Of a stretch of 62,000 nucleotides of DNA, positions 44,356-57,526 are shown in pieces. Positions within the stretch are counted from its first letter, which is position 1. The number at the start of each line of letters is the position of its first letter. Made by a program: the position numbers and the translations under genes. This DNA comes from Nymphaea colorata (taxonomy: Eukaryota; Streptophyta; Magnoliopsida; Nymphaeales; Nymphaeaceae): the NCBI RefSeq assembly GCF_008831285.2, contig NC_045147.1, positions 19,162,581 through 19,224,580 of the forward strand. The letters are read 5' to 3'. Below the pieces are notes generated by a model, which ran no database searches, was not told the origin of the DNA, and worked only from the letters and a program-made list of their open reading frames with translations.

Positions 44356-46399
44356 CTTATGAGGCTTATATCAATTTTAGAACCTAGTCCATTCTAAAAT
44401 ACGTGACGATCGGACAGGAATTCATCCCAACCAGGATGTTTGTCTGCTCCGATAAATTTAAATGAGTTGGGTTCTTTTTCTTAGGCAATTAAGCTACCAA
44501 CTAAGCCCAAAGTGGCCATATGGATTCTGAACCAAGTCCATTAGTCATTACCCTTTCTATTTGGAGGACTAAAAAATAGATCCTAGATTAATTAATCAGC
44601 ATTGCTTTAACTGAGAGGTTATAGAACCAAAACGCTGCCGTGTTGGATATGAACCGAAGATACAATTGACAGCAAATTCAATATAAAGATTAAAAAATCT
44701 TCAAGTCTAGGATAAGATCACTCAATCGGGTCGCTCCGTTACCAGGAAATCTTGGAATGGAGATCACTTGAAGGGACTGCCCACCGAGACATAAACGCCA
44801 TTTTTGGAGCGAGACGGGTACTGCACAATGCACATCCTGGTTCACATGCCTCAATTTACTGGATCTACAATGGCATGATGAAGTTTTGAACGAAGGCTTA
44901 TCTCTGAATGCCAAAATCCTGGAATCATTTACTAAACGCAGATGCAAACAGAGCTATTTGTGGTTCTCTATGTACATTTGCACTAGTATTCGAGCCGCTG
45001 CATTTTCATATCATGTTAAAGTTTCATGACTTCATCTCACCAAGAGAGGACTCAAGAGGGTATACAACATTTAACCATTCTCCCCCGAAACACCAAGCAG
45101 GTACGCCAACTGTTTGAGGACTCAACTTATAGATATTATTTGATATGGAACCTAGCTACTATCTTGACAGTATTTTATGCAGTTTTAGAGCAGATGTAGG
45201 TCCAGATTGAATGTAAACCTACAGCAACTGAAGCAGTTATAGAGACTGCCAAAGTAGGTTAAGTTCTGTCATAAGAAAACTTAAGACAAGCTTGAATATG
45301 AGGTAGCTAATTTTTGGACCATTTTCCAAGGTGTGGTTCAGGCATATGATTGAGCGCAATACTTTATTCTAGCTTATGTTTTAATCAGAATTGGAAGCTG
45401 TTCATGATGGAAAGAGGGGTAGACACATGTGGGTCTGTGAGGGCAGTTGCCCACACAATCTAACAAAATTCATTTATTTACAGATTGGTTGCCCCTACCC
45501 CCTAACCCTTTTACTCAGTTGTATAGTAGTGTCCCTCAATCATTAATCACTTAGTGCCCTTCAATCGTTTTATTATGCATTTGAGGGGTCTAAAATTTTT
45601 TGAACTAGAACCTCTGGGCCCAAAATTTCAGAATGCACCACTATTTGGAAACCCAACAAAAAAGTTAAACGTAAAAAGCGCATGGGATAAGAATTTTCAG
45701 AAAAAAAAAGAATTATTATAATTCGTATGGAACGTGGTGGAGTTTTTTAGAAACAAAATTAGACCAAACACGGAGGATGCATGCAATTTTCTCTCTCGCA
45801 AAATGAACGATCCGTTCAACTAACTTGATTAATTATTCATACGATGGCACATATAAAGAATATATATATTTTTTAACGTGAAGTTATAAGTTGTCACGTT
45901 TCCAAGAAGGTACCTTTACATGCGATACTTTATTAACTTTTAATGAAAGTAATCAAATGACCCAAAATCAGGTCACGTAGGTCATGGTTACTCAATTTAC
46001 ACATTTCATGAACTCTCGTTAATGGATACAAAGGCTTAGGTAGGCAGTCCATATCATGTGTGTCCACTTCTTGCGAGACGGCCAAAGTAAGTTTAGTTCT
46101 TGTAATTGAACTTCCTCCTTAGACATCATGATTTTGAAAGGAGCCTTGATTAGTGATAACTGTAATATGATGTCCGCCTTAGACATCAAGATCTTGAAAG
46201 ACTAGTTGTTTAAGTTTCAACATTAATTAGCACCAACTAGCGGAATAAGGACGCACATCCTTGTCATATAAGTTGGACCATATGATAAGCTAAATTAACC
46301 ACATTATTAAAATGCTTATCAACATCTCTCTCCTCATATATACAACGGCTCCATATGGTCGATCAACACAATTTAAACGGCGTCATCAATTAGGACTTC
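44356..46399. other. Intergenic, no gene identified
   Basis: An 85-codon minus-strand ORF (44690-44947) and a 69-codon + ORF (44908-45117) have no recognisable homology. Sequence near 45430-45470 (GAGGGCAGTTGCCCACAC) resembles a motif also found near 50097 and 52668 and is likely a transposon fragment. A short TA run lies near 45860. Confidence 0.5.
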
Positions 46400-46593
46400 A
46401 GGGGCGGAGCCAGGGAGGGCCCCGCATGGTTCCTAGCTGCACCTCAAAATTTTTTTTAAAAAGTTTACATGTAAAATTTTAGAAAATTTTACTTATACTA
46501 TATAAAATTTTTGAAAAATGATATTTCGGCTCGTGTCAAAATTTAAAAACTTGAATTCAGTCCCCCTCATAAAAAATTTCTGGCTCCGCCCCT
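46400..46593. mobile_element. Short MITE with GGGGCGGAGCCAG inverted ends (about 194 bp)
   Basis: It starts AGGGGCGGAGCCAGGG and ends CTGGCTCCGCCCCT, giving 14-bp inverted repeats. The flanks are TAGGACTTC on the left and TAGACTTC on the right, which look like a target duplication of about 9 bp with one base lost; that would suggest a Mutator-like origin, but is uncertain. The interior is AT-rich and non-coding. GGCGGAGCCAG-ended repeats are common in plant genomes. Confidence 0.75.
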
Positions 46594-46601
46594 AGACTTC
46601 A

Positions 46602-49455
46602 TAGCCAGTGGCCTTGAGGGCACTCTTCTTTTTTTTCCCTCTCTTTTTCCCCAGATCTCTTTCTTCTTCCCTTCCTCAGACCGTCTTCCGATGCCGCCAT
46701 CGTTTCCCTTGTCGGCGTGGCGACTACAGAGCTTTATGCTTACATGATGAGGCATAACTAGAGCTTCATCAATTAATATTCAAATTAGATAAACAAGTCA
46801 GGCTGATTTAAGGATTAAAGGGTTTAGGGTTTAATTAGGCTATACATTTAACCAAGAAAGCGTCCAACCAACAGACCAACAGTACCATCTCAATGGTATA
46901 ATTTCACTGCGGCAATTCCTTGTAGTCTGGCCCTAGAATGGCGCCATGAACAACAGTTCTGCGGCTATTTTAGGATGAGTACTGCTGAATTAAGGCTATA
47001 TGTGGAACATGAGTGATACCTGAGCATACAGCTACTAATAAAACGTTTGAACATAAACATTTTTAATGCTTTGGAAGCCACCACTGCATTATTGAGCCAT
47101 AATACTATTGAGCTTCCAAAACACATGAAATGAATGGTTAAAAACATGCTTAAGATCAATGCGTTTTGCACGAATTAAAAGCTCTAACTTTTCTCGATCC
47201 ATGTACTCTTGTTTGAAAAGTCATACATGAATCAATAGAATCGTTGAACTTTCTGTCGCTTCCTCGATCTGAAATCCTTTGGTTCCTATTTATAGGACGG
47301 CGGCACGAGCTCAATACTCGGAATAAGTACTCCATAAAGGAGAAACTGGTCGGTTTACTTTTATGAAAATGATATGCCTAATTAAGTACACACGTGAATA
47401 AATAATTTTTCACTTCCTTGGCATGCGGTGAGTTACCTTAGAGGGAATATTTGGATAAGATAAACATTATATTCTTGGAACATATTATGCTTTTTGATCT
47501 AGGAAGCTCGATGTGATTTTGAAAACATAATCACATCATGTAAAGCAATGCACTTTTTCGTGTAAGAATTTTCATTAAGTTCATTTATGATTTATATGAA
47601 ATTAGCAAATACGTACACCAGCTTTATTTATATTTACAAATCCTCTCTTACCTCTCACTTAATTGCCTTAAATTTATCAAATGAAATAAGCTTCTTTATT
47701 GATATTTATATGAAAAGTTCAAATTTTTAAAGAAGTAATGCTTTCGTAGATCACAATAACACAAAAAAGCGATGTACCAATCAGCCGTAACTCGAAGATG
47801 AATTCAAGAAAGAGTAAAACATTCTAAAAGATTTTACTTATTTATTTATTTTTTAACTCGGGAAAACGATCATCTCATGCTGTGTCCTTGTGCCTGCCAT
47901 TACATTTCTTGGCCAACTTCGTGAACATCAAATCTATCACAGTGGGGTTTTCCTTTCTCGTGATGTGGTTACTGTATCTACAGTATGAACTAAACCACGT
48001 GTACAATGCCTATGACAATCTATTGGCAGGCATTTACTTTTCTACATATGAGTCAAAAGACCGGTCAAGAGTTAGAAGAGAACTCTAGATGAACAAGATG
48101 AATACTTCTGCATCCACTGACGGCATCACGACTTTGTCTAGCGAAGTAGTAGATGGATTTCACTTATTGGCATAAAACTGGCACATTGAAGTTACATAAA
48201 GGTGAATCAGATCCTCTCTCTCTTTTCGTGATCATATCAATAAGCATTTAGGGCTCGTACTTTTCAAATCGAGGTTTTGTCAAAACTTGACTTTTTAATG
48301 ATTTTTTAAAATCTTGTTTGCAGGTTTAAATGACCAAGTAAAAACCACGTTCTCGTTATTTAAATCCAGGCTGTTGATGAAAAACCTGGAGGGTTCAGGT
48401 TTTTCATCATAATCTAAAAACCCAGTTTTCATAAAACAACATTTTCTTGTCATCCAAACGCTTTCAAAAAATGGTTTTGAAAGTAAAACTTGGTTTTGCC
48501 TCTGCAACCAGGTTTTAAAGTGGCATCCAAACACCCCTTTAATGAGTAAAAGGTAAGTTGTTTATATATATATATATATATATATATAAGTAATTGCTAC
48601 CATGGAGTTGGAATCTATGCCTCCTTCAACTTCAACTCGAAGGTTTCATGTCGATAGACATCAATAAGTTCAAAAAACACTTATGGGCTTTGAGGCTCAG
48701 AATTCATGAAATCTTCTACGTCTGTAGTAAGAAATTGGATAAAAAAAATGTGAGAATTCACCGTTGGGGTTGTTGCAGGCGGCCACATTGAGAAAAAAGG
48801 GAAGGAAAATGGCGGCGAAGTTCAGTCTGCTCAAAAGACGTCGGGCGTACGATAGAAACACAGCGCTCGCCGGGCTATCGTATTGGACGGACCACAATCT
48901 ACGTAATTTGAACCTCATCCTTGGGTAGGTAGAAGAACAAGTGGCCAGCCGGCCGGTGGCGTGGCCAGTATACAGCCAAGGCCGGCAGGTCATACATGTC
49001 TTCAGCCGAAAATGAATTAAATTCAGGCATTGTGAAATTTTTTTGCCTTGGGTTGCACCTTTCTTTCTCACTGTATGTTCACATGTAAAATAATATTATA
49101 CGCATATTTTGTTGAATATCAAAGCTAGCTCGATGTAATTTTTTTTTTTTTCATAAAATTAACTCCAGTACAGACTGTTCAATGGTACACTTGTCACGGC
49201 AAAAACGTCAAATCTTTTGAATTTGACAGATAATACTTATGACATTGTGTACACCTTAGATAAGTCTAGGCAAACACACAAAAGCACCAAATCGAGACTT
49301 GCTTTCCCAAAAGAAGAAAATAAAGCAAACTAAAGGAGTAAAATGATGTTTGCGTGTATGACTATTGGTATCAGAATGGACCACATAAGCCGAGCAGTGG
49401 GTATGGTCGCTTTCTCCCCAGCTGTCGCAGTTAGTGAATCAGAGAATTCCAAAGT
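46602..49455. other. Intergenic region with a possible MITE, no firm gene
   Basis: A 68-codon + ORF (47882-48088) encodes a hydrophobic stretch but has no known match. A repeat-like block from about 48250 to 48545 starts TTTAGGGCTCGTAC, ends GGCATCCAAACACCCC, and contains a perfect hairpin (48375-48409); it may be a worn MITE. A TA array lies at 48562-48588. Around 48810-48935 a 40-codon + frame starting MAAKFSLLKRRR follows a GGCGGC context, but it is too short to call. Confidence 0.45.
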
Positions 49456-49958
49456 TCAAAAAAGAAAAGGCAATGTGAAGACTGTAGCGAGAGGTGCAGC
49501 TGCGATGGCGATTGAGCGTAGTGTTTGAATACCAACTGCAAACTGATCTTTGATGGCATCTCGGCAGCCTGCCTTTGAATTTTTCTGCTTCCGGCGGGCA
49601 TCGAGGAGTCGCTCGCGAAGCTTCACGGGCATCTCCTTTACCAATTGCTACTTGTGCTTGTGCGTTTGGTCCGATCACGAGAAATCCAAGAACAATGTGG
49701 ATTCATAATGTGTGATAGCCGCACACCTGCCTCCAATACTTTGTCAAGTTTTCGTTTCACCGCCTTTTGGAAACTCCCAACTACTTGGTTTTCAAGTAAT
49801 ATACGGAAGAGATCGGGAAGCATTTCTCGTGCACAGATCTTAAAATTCTTCTCGAGTATGACAGTATTCTGCTTAGTAGAAACGTTTGATTGACCCAATA
49901 GTCGATTTGCTTTTTCTGTGGTTCTTAACACAGAGAAAAAGATGGAAGACATATGCAC
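49456..49958 (-). pseudogene. Possible gene remnant in two overlapping frames (weak)
   Basis: On the minus strand an open frame 49958-49638 (106 codons) reads KAVKRKLDKVLEAGVRLSH before a stop. A second frame then continues to 49456 with EMPVKLRERLLDARRKQK and AVGIQTLRSIAIAAAPLAT. The composition looks more protein-like than other ORFs nearby, and the last segment distantly recalls the QTLRN motif region of plant DUF599 membrane proteins, a resemblance I hold only weakly. No start, intron pattern or full domain can be shown. It could equally be chance or a fragment captured by a transposon. Confidence 0.2.
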
Positions 49959-52533
49959 AGTAGTGAAGCCAGAAATTTTGGCTGGAGGGACACAAATCCA
50001 AAAACTTTCATGCTTACACAGGCAAAACTATATATAATTTGTCAAATATCTGAAGACAGCAACGTAAAAATAAAAGTATTCTGTGGGGTTGGTGTGGGCA
50101 ATTGCCCACACCAGACCACATGTTTCTCCCCAACAGGCATGTGTACGTCGGTCTATCCTTAGTAAAAATTGTTTAGAAGAATTACACGAGGCCTTCTAAA
50201 TCATATGGTAATAACAAGTGACTGCTCATTCCTTTACTGATCATGGCAAACCCAGTTTCTTAGACAGCTCCCAAACAGTGAACTCGAGCTAAATTATAAC
50301 GTGTTTGGATAAACGAAAAATTAAATTAAGCTTCTCAACTTCAATTATATTTCTAGCGGAAAATTGCTTTCCATTTCCACAATAAAAGACGTTTTTGTCA
50401 CTGCCTTCCACTTGACTGACGTTTTCATGCAAAGTTGTGGCACAACAGCAAGTGGCATAAAAAAAACATTAAACAGATTTGAATTCATACAAATTTTGCT
50501 TGTTTCTGCAAAAAAAAGTAGAAGTTAGCACCCAAGAGGTTGGTACAAAGCGAGGGTCCGAGGGTCATAAGTTCATTGTGGTTCTTTATTGTAGATATAT
50601 AGAGCGCCACCCACCATGTTTTCGTCAAGGAAGGTTCTAAAGGTTCAAATGATCGTATATATATATATATATATATATATAAACACCAACTTAGTGGACA
50701 TAGGCCTCCTGCACTTAAGGCCGGCACATTTAATTGATTGCTGGAATAAAAAGTTTGGGAAGATAAGGAGTCGGCTACGTATACAATGTCCGTTCAAACA
50801 CCTCAGGAGAAGTTTCCATAGTCTCTACAAGTTCAGCACAATCAGCATGTATTTTTCTCCCGGTTAGATACGGAGGGGTCCGACTGAAAATGCAGAAGTT
50901 AATTTCACTTCAGGATTAAGGAGACAATTATCCGTGCAAGCAAACAGGAGTACTTAATGGTAGTTCTTATCCTTTTTGGACGTACAGACACGGTATCTAG
51001 CCTTTGACGCTTTTCATAAGCCACCCATTTTGAATGATCTCATTGTTTATGCTTCGCTTCTCCACCTTTCACATCCTTAAGTTAACTACGCGGAAAGCAG
51101 AGCTTGGATATTGTTTAATGTAGATGCAGAGTCCTTAACAGTGTGGATGGAACTTTTGTTCTCAGGCTTCAATGTTCTTAATTAAGTAAAGTAATATTTT
51201 TTTATTATCTACCTTATCCTTTTCCAATTTTATACACGGAGTTCTCTAATATGAAAATCAATATTAACTGCACGTTGATGAAGTTCCGTTACGGCACTGT
51301 GGTTGCCTAATGTAACAGTGTTGACCTTATAATCGTGGGTTAGGCGTCCGATTAGCCATTATTAACTCCCGACTATAATAATATAACTTCGCAGCTTGAG
51401 TCTCTGATCATCTTTTCTCTTAAAAATGAAAGACTTAATGGACAGTGTGAATGATGTGAAGCCATTTTTATAATTTGCTGGTCGCATATGGAAGCTGCAA
51501 CTTGGTCCCCTCAGAGTTTCTCCGTTGCGGTAAAAAGCCGGCCACCATGGACTTTTGCCGGTATGGCTAATACTCGTTCGATGTTTGATGAAATTGGATT
51601 TATGAATGAGGATAGTTGACTCATTAACTAGTCTTCTCCTCGAATTGTTCTCAACATGATGAAAAAACTTATAATTTCTGTGGAAAAAGATAACCAGCTG
51701 ATCAATTGCATTGCAAGCTGGTTGCTGACAATAATATGTCTCTAAGTTATGCACGCTTCAGCAATTTCAATATTGATTATTATTTTTTTTTAAAAGGTCC
51801 TTAAGGGAGGCTACTGTTCCCCTTTGCTTTGCTGTGCTCTCTAACCTCCAGGGTTTAGAGAGTTTATTTCAGGAATTATTGCAGTCGAAAGGAAGAGCGC
51901 ACTAGGACATAACAATAATCACTTTAGGATTTAAACACACGCATCTTAGCAAGGTGGACTACCGCGGCCCAGTGAGCTACAACCCTTGGGGTTCAATATT
52001 GAACAGTTAGTGTTTAAACCCTATCACAAGTCTTATAGAAATCAATAAATACTGTTAAGGGGAGGCTGTTCGACCATTATTCTTTATCTAAGAATGAATG
52101 GTTTGACCCTTTTCTTGGAAGATAAAGTGGGCACAAATGCTACCGTCTCTCAGACCACTTTAACAAAATTTCTACGCACTAAGTTTACTTAGAGTTTAGA
52201 CACCTTGAATTCAAGGTTCAGTGTGCTCCATTTGGGAAGATTTAAGGGACATTTTGTACCATCGATTTTTTGACTCTAAAGAAGTTGCTTCTTTCTCAAG
52301 TGATCGGAAAGGAAAAAAAAAGGAGAACAGAATTTTTTTTTTTTCTTTGGACGGGTACAAGAGGGTACGGTGGAAAGAAACTTCACGGTCTTAGTCATTG
52401 CCAAAGAGATGAACATAATGAACATGACCCTCCTCAGTACACCAATATTTTTTCTTTCAATGTACTTTTTTTTTTCTCATTAATCAACTGATGAAAAGGC
52501 TCTCCCTAGAAACCACAAACCAAGCCCTCCTCC
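49959..52533. other. Intergenic region with repeat fragments, no gene identified
   Basis: Near 49960-50135 a fragment with GAAGCCAGAAATTTTGGCTGG and GTGTGGGCAATTGCCCACAC resembles the GGCGGAGC-type repeats seen elsewhere here. A TA array lies at 50655-50681. A 130-codon minus-strand ORF (51362-51754) has no recognisable domain. The sequence near 51930-52000 resembles decayed transposon sequence. Confidence 0.4.
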
Positions 52534-52712
52534 AATGGCGGAGCAAGATTTTTCATGAGTGGGCACTTGTGTAGGTCACACAATTTTGGTGTGCACTACA
52601 TGTAAATTTAAAGTCATAACAATTAAAGGTTAACACATTATAATGAAATGTTTGATGGGCTGGCGTGGGCAGTGGCCCACCCCAGCCAACAAATAGCTCT
52701 GCTACTGCCCCT
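52534..52712. repeat. GGCGGAGC-type repeat, worn copy
   Basis: It starts near AATGGCGGAGCAAGATTTTT and ends near AGCTCTGCTACTGCCC. Internally it has the near-palindrome GTGGGCAGTGGCCCAC, matching the GTGGGCAATTGCCCAC near 50095-50110. The ends are an imperfect inverted pair. No target duplication is visible. Confidence 0.5.
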
Positions 52713-55522
52713 CCCCATCAAGGCCTCAAGGCCTAAGGTTGCATCGGTTTGCTCAAGACGCGTGGTGATGCCCACGGGAATTGAACCAGTGACTACCTAA
52801 TTTTTACAAACCTTTGGTGTGAGTTGGTTCACAGTTTGAACTCATTTAGGCAACGGAAATTCAGCAGTTTTTTTTTTGTTCTAAATTTTGATAAATAAAG
52901 CCATAAAACAAATTAATGAAAACTTGTACATATGAACGAGGCGTCTTGAGCTAGCATAGTTGGCTTGAGAATCACCTGAGTTAGCTCAGATCGCTAGAAA
53001 ACCTAGCAATGCATCAAGGTTGACCCACTTGCCCCTGACTCAGCTCTTACCTGTCCGATTCAGGTTATTTTAAAACTTGGCCGAGTGGATGAGTCAACTT
53101 ACTGAGTTGACGAGACAACTCACTGACCCGGTCATCTGCCAATCCAAGTCCGAGTCACGGATTTGCCAACTATTGTCTTGGACACAATTTTCTGGATATT
53201 ATATAAACTAGTGAAAATGGCGAACATCTTGACAAAACTATCTCTTCAATTCTTGCATAATTAAGAGACACCAGCATTCCCTTTTCCAAAAGAAGGAAAT
53301 TGGTGTGGTCAGTAGTATGTATGATAACTTGACGTCTATCCCCTGATTAAACATGCTCAAATTTCCGCCGGGGAAACTGCGCGAGGGGTAGGCCCCCTGC
53401 CTTTATTAAAACGTGCTCTGATTCACACAAATCTTTGAACAAATTTTTTTTTTTTTTGAAAAATTGCGTTTGCTGATGGTAGTAAGTGATGAAACCATTA
53501 CGTAATTAGGTTCACTCCTTAAACTTGCAGGTAATTGAACCAAATCATTGGCCTCATTGAGCAATAACCGCACCCTCTTGACTAAGGGTAATGGTTCGTT
53601 GTCTTCTTAGTGGAATTCACGGTTCTGAGTTGAATGTGAGTTCCCACACGGATACAAAAACTATTGCTCCGTTTGCAATTAGATGTTGAATCTTCATGCC
53701 CTTTGGATACATACTATTGGACAGCATGAGCATGTGAATCATGAGTTGCTTTCCAATATGTATATATGTGTGTGTGTATATATGTATATGTATATGTATA
53801 TATGTGTGTGTATGTATGTAGATTTGATTACGAACGTCACCATTTCTTTAGTGAAGAAAATAAAAAGCTCGACACTCCCCAACTTTCTACCTTTTCTTCA
53901 ATTTTGTTCAAGATCCAATCCAAGCTGTGAGTGGGAATGGTAATAAGAATCAGAAACAGGGTTACAGCGACATTCAAAAGAAGTGTTTTTGAAATGTGGA
54001 ACAATTATGGAAATCGTATCATCTAGAATGAAAATGACAACGATGCAGTGCTGACATGATGACAATGCCAAGGATGACGGGGTTTGCATGACATAATCAA
54101 GTTTTGTACTGCGAGTACTTATTTTCTTGGAAGTCATTGAACATGTGCACGCACGACCTGCACTGCCATGCATGCAATTGTGTGTGGTCAAGACCTGTCC
54201 GAACCACATTGTCTTGGTCCCACATTGTTCCCAAAATGTGCAAGACTGTCACACTTGGTCTGCTCCTCGCACTGTCCATGCTACAACGTTGAGGACATTG
54301 TGTTCATTGAGTATACACTTTATGAAGACCGTGTGATTATGATGTTATTCTTGGTTTCTGCAATCAAATGACAAAAATGTTATTGAAATATGTACCATGA
54401 GAGTATACTGTTGTTCTTACTAAACTCCTTCTATCAAATTTGCATCTTACCATGTGGCCTAGATGCGAGTCATTCATTTTCTCTAAATGGGCACATCCTA
54501 CCTACTACATGAATTGCAAGTCGCACATTCAAGGTTGAATCCATTCAACTAATTGGGTTCTTTAGAAAGGTGTTTGATAAGACAAATTTTATGCTCATCA
54601 AATACATGGCGCAATCATAGATGTTGTCCTTAGAGTATCAATGAAATGTTGTACATGATTATGATATATTCTCTGAAACTGGAATATGATGTTATTGGAA
54701 CATATATTGTAAAAATACAATATTCTTCATATATACTAATTGCCCTTTAAGTAATGCATTAAAATCCAAATATGGACTGTAGGTACTGAGTCATTTCTTT
54801 TCTAAATTTGTTCTAATCAATCAAATTCCAAATGGCACTTCTCACAATATGAGCATTGAGGTCGAGAGTAAAGCCATTTGAAGGCCATGATTATGTCCTT
54901 TGAAGATCGAGTAGGTGGCCTCGACAAAGAGCTTCACTGCACCAAACTTGGCGTGGACTTAGCATGCTCAATTAGCAAAATTATCACCGGCAAATTACAT
55001 CATTCCTTTGGTCAACACTTGGCACACAAAAAAAGCTGGAGTCAGAGCGGCACAGTTTGGCGTTTAGTTCTTCAAACTTCACATCTTTTTCCTACCAATT
55101 ATTGCTATTTCCCAGTTGTTTCAAAATTCTAAAGTGCGATAGAGATGAGAGAAAAAAAAAATCCTCTCCGCCCTTGACTATTCAGTTTCTTGTTGTCTAA
55201 TTGGTGTAAGTAATTAGTTCGCTAGTTGATTTTGCTAAATTGGCGAGGGGTTGGGAGCATACCGGAGAAAAGTAAAGAGCACAAAATTGCAAGAGAGAGA
55301 GAACCAATTTAGACATTGATATTAATATGTAGTGCAATTTGCTGCAAAGGGCAGAGCCAAAATGGAGGCCAAGGCCCCTCCATTTCAAAATTTTAAAAAG
55401 TTCGTCCATATTTAAAACAACAAAAAAACTTCTGCCGCTTTTAAGATTTATTGAAAATATGATTCGGTCTGCCATTAGATTTGTACAGCCCTAACCAATG
55501 GAGAGTCTAGTTGAGATCGCAT

Positions 55523-55523
55523 A

Positions 55524-55595
<72 letters not shown>
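55523..55595. repeat. Compound (CT)n-(TA)n microsatellite
   Basis: About 23 bp of CT repeats run directly into about 50 bp of TA repeats. Confidence 0.95.
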
Positions 55596-55598
<3 letters not shown>

Positions 55599-56501
55599 GG
55601 TGGGGTTCATGGACGTTCAAAGTCTTCTTGATCTGCCACTTCTTTCAAAAGACAAAAAAAAAAAAAGAAAAAAAAGTAGAGATAGAACCGTCCTCAGTCC
55701 CCACCTTCATCTATGTAGTCCCATTCGAAGATATACCGTTCAATGCTTACGTCAAATTCCCTTTTCCCGAGGGGCCATTCTTTGTTTTTTAAATTTCAAA
55801 TGGTGCGTTCTTACGAATTTAAGGTCCCCGTTCTAATGAACCCACTTGAGCTTAGCTAGGCTGTCTGGGCTCGTCCTAGTCCCTCATTTATCATAATCTT
55901 GAAAATTGCATTTTAAAAATTCATGTTGCAATTTTCTTTCCAAATTTTAGTCACGTAGAAATGATATCTATAATCGGAAAAGATTTGACCATGCATGTGG
56001 AGGGGTATATAAAAGTCTTGTAGGTAGGGAAAAATGTTGAATTTGTCATTTTTGTTCTTAAAAATTCTTTTATGCCTTCCAACAACAAACAAAGTGGCAG
56101 AGCTAAATTTTTTTAGCTCAAGTGTATTAATATGTATAGAATTCTAATTTTTAAAGGGAAACCGATACGTAAACAGTCAAATGACTAGCAAGTTGGCCAA
56201 GCAACTACATGCATCAGCCCATCAAAAATTACATTGCATTCAAAATGAACCCAAATTTATTATTTTACATACCAAACCTGGATTCATGACTCAACTGGAG
56301 CATGAACTTATATGAATTTAATTCATGTTCTGGTCCTTTGTTCATCCTTTGTAGTAATAATATCTTGGGGCTTGTAGCGATAACTTGGTATATCTACTAG
56401 ATGACTAGAAGTTGGTCTAACTATTCCTACTTGTTGGGAAGAAGTGAGTGCCTTTGGGACCTAAACCAACGACCCCTTATTAGCAACCCAACAACTTTTT
56501 G

Positions 56502-56542
56502 TAGAAAAGGCTAACCCTAAGGCGAACGGTTAGCCTTTTCTA
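56502..56542. repeat. Perfect 15-bp inverted repeat with 11-bp loop
   Basis: TAGAAAAGGCTAACC at 56502-56516 is the exact reverse complement of GGTTAGCCTTTTCTA at 56528-56542. Confidence 0.95.
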
Positions 56543-57526
56543 AGGACTGTGCTCGAATCTTGGAGGGATCACTGTCATGTTACGTCCCAGTGTCTTCTAT
56601 TTCTGGTCCGTAAAAAGTCCTGAAGTATGCTTTGTGAACCCAGTGGGACGGGCACAGGGAGGGCTAGTGGCATCTTTTCGGGATGGTGGATTGAACCACT
56701 CATCCTTAAAAAAGAAGAAGAAGAAGAAGAAAACTTTGAGGTGAAAGGCATTTAAGGAGTTCTTATGTATTGAGAAGTGCATATTTTATCCAACCCACTG
56801 ATACGAAAGCCCCTTCCCTCATACTTAGCGTTTTGAACTATGATACCTGGTGTGGGCATCATATGCAGTCAACTAGTCGTTTAAATAATTGATATAGAGA
56901 CATAACACCTATGAGAATAGAACTGACAATATCCAAGTACTTGTCCTTGTATGCAGTCAGATTGGAACGTCGATTTTTTTTATCGAATCTATAAAATTGA
57001 ACTTAGAATATATAAAAGGAGTCTTTGTTGACAAATGACAACTATTGACCTCCTAAGTGAAAGGCCAAGAGGAAAAGGACACGGAGGTTGAGCTGACCTT
57101 GTTTCCACGCGGGACTGTCCGGACTTGGGACTGGGTCACTAATTTTGGACCAAATTCTATGAACCTTGTGCGGAAAAGATCTGGGATCGCAACTTAGGCA
57201 TGGGTCGGTTCGTATCAAACAAAACATGTTTTGGATCCAAGTCTATATATAACAGGTTTAAGGGAAATGAAGGTAGCTCACATAATTGTAACCCAAAACC
57301 ATGCATGTATATCAACTACTAAAATATCCAAGTACTTGTCCTCTTCAGACACGGTATTCCTATCAAAGATCCAAAACAGCAGTCAATCTCGCTTAAACTT
57401 CTTGGCAGCGTTTGTATTAGAATCATAGTTTCTTGTTTGTTCCTAATGTATATTAAAGAACTCGGTTCAGTTTATTTTACCCGGTTTTGGATTGGATGGT
57501 AGGGGCCAAGTTTTATGACAATTTAA

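Larger units (their letters stand above)
52713..57522. other. Intergenic region, repeats and microsatellites only
   Basis: No conserved coding sequence was recognised. Visible structures are a TA/TG microsatellite (about 53757-53820), a CT then TA microsatellite (55523-55595), a repeat fragment near 55345-55400 (GGGCAGAGCCAAAATGG), and a perfect 15-bp inverted repeat (56502-56542). A patch at 56600-56730 has a tRNA-B-box-like GATTGAACC followed by GAA repeats and may be a SINE remnant. ORFs in 53683-55836 are short and overlap on both strands, as expected by chance. Confidence 0.45.

Noticed and set aside
51362-51754. 130-codon minus-strand ORF
   Set aside because: No domain, motif or splice context was recognised; the length is within chance for 62 kb of AT-rich sequence.
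52765-52800. tRNA-like B-box, GGTTCAATTCC on the minus strand
   Set aside because: No matching acceptor stem, D-arm or anticodon arm can be drawn around it; it is more likely within a decayed transposon.
56600-56730. Possible SINE with a B-box-like GGTTCAATCC (minus strand) and simple GAA repeat
   Set aside because: No convincing A box, no target-site duplication and no second copy in the window, so I do not call it as a SINE.
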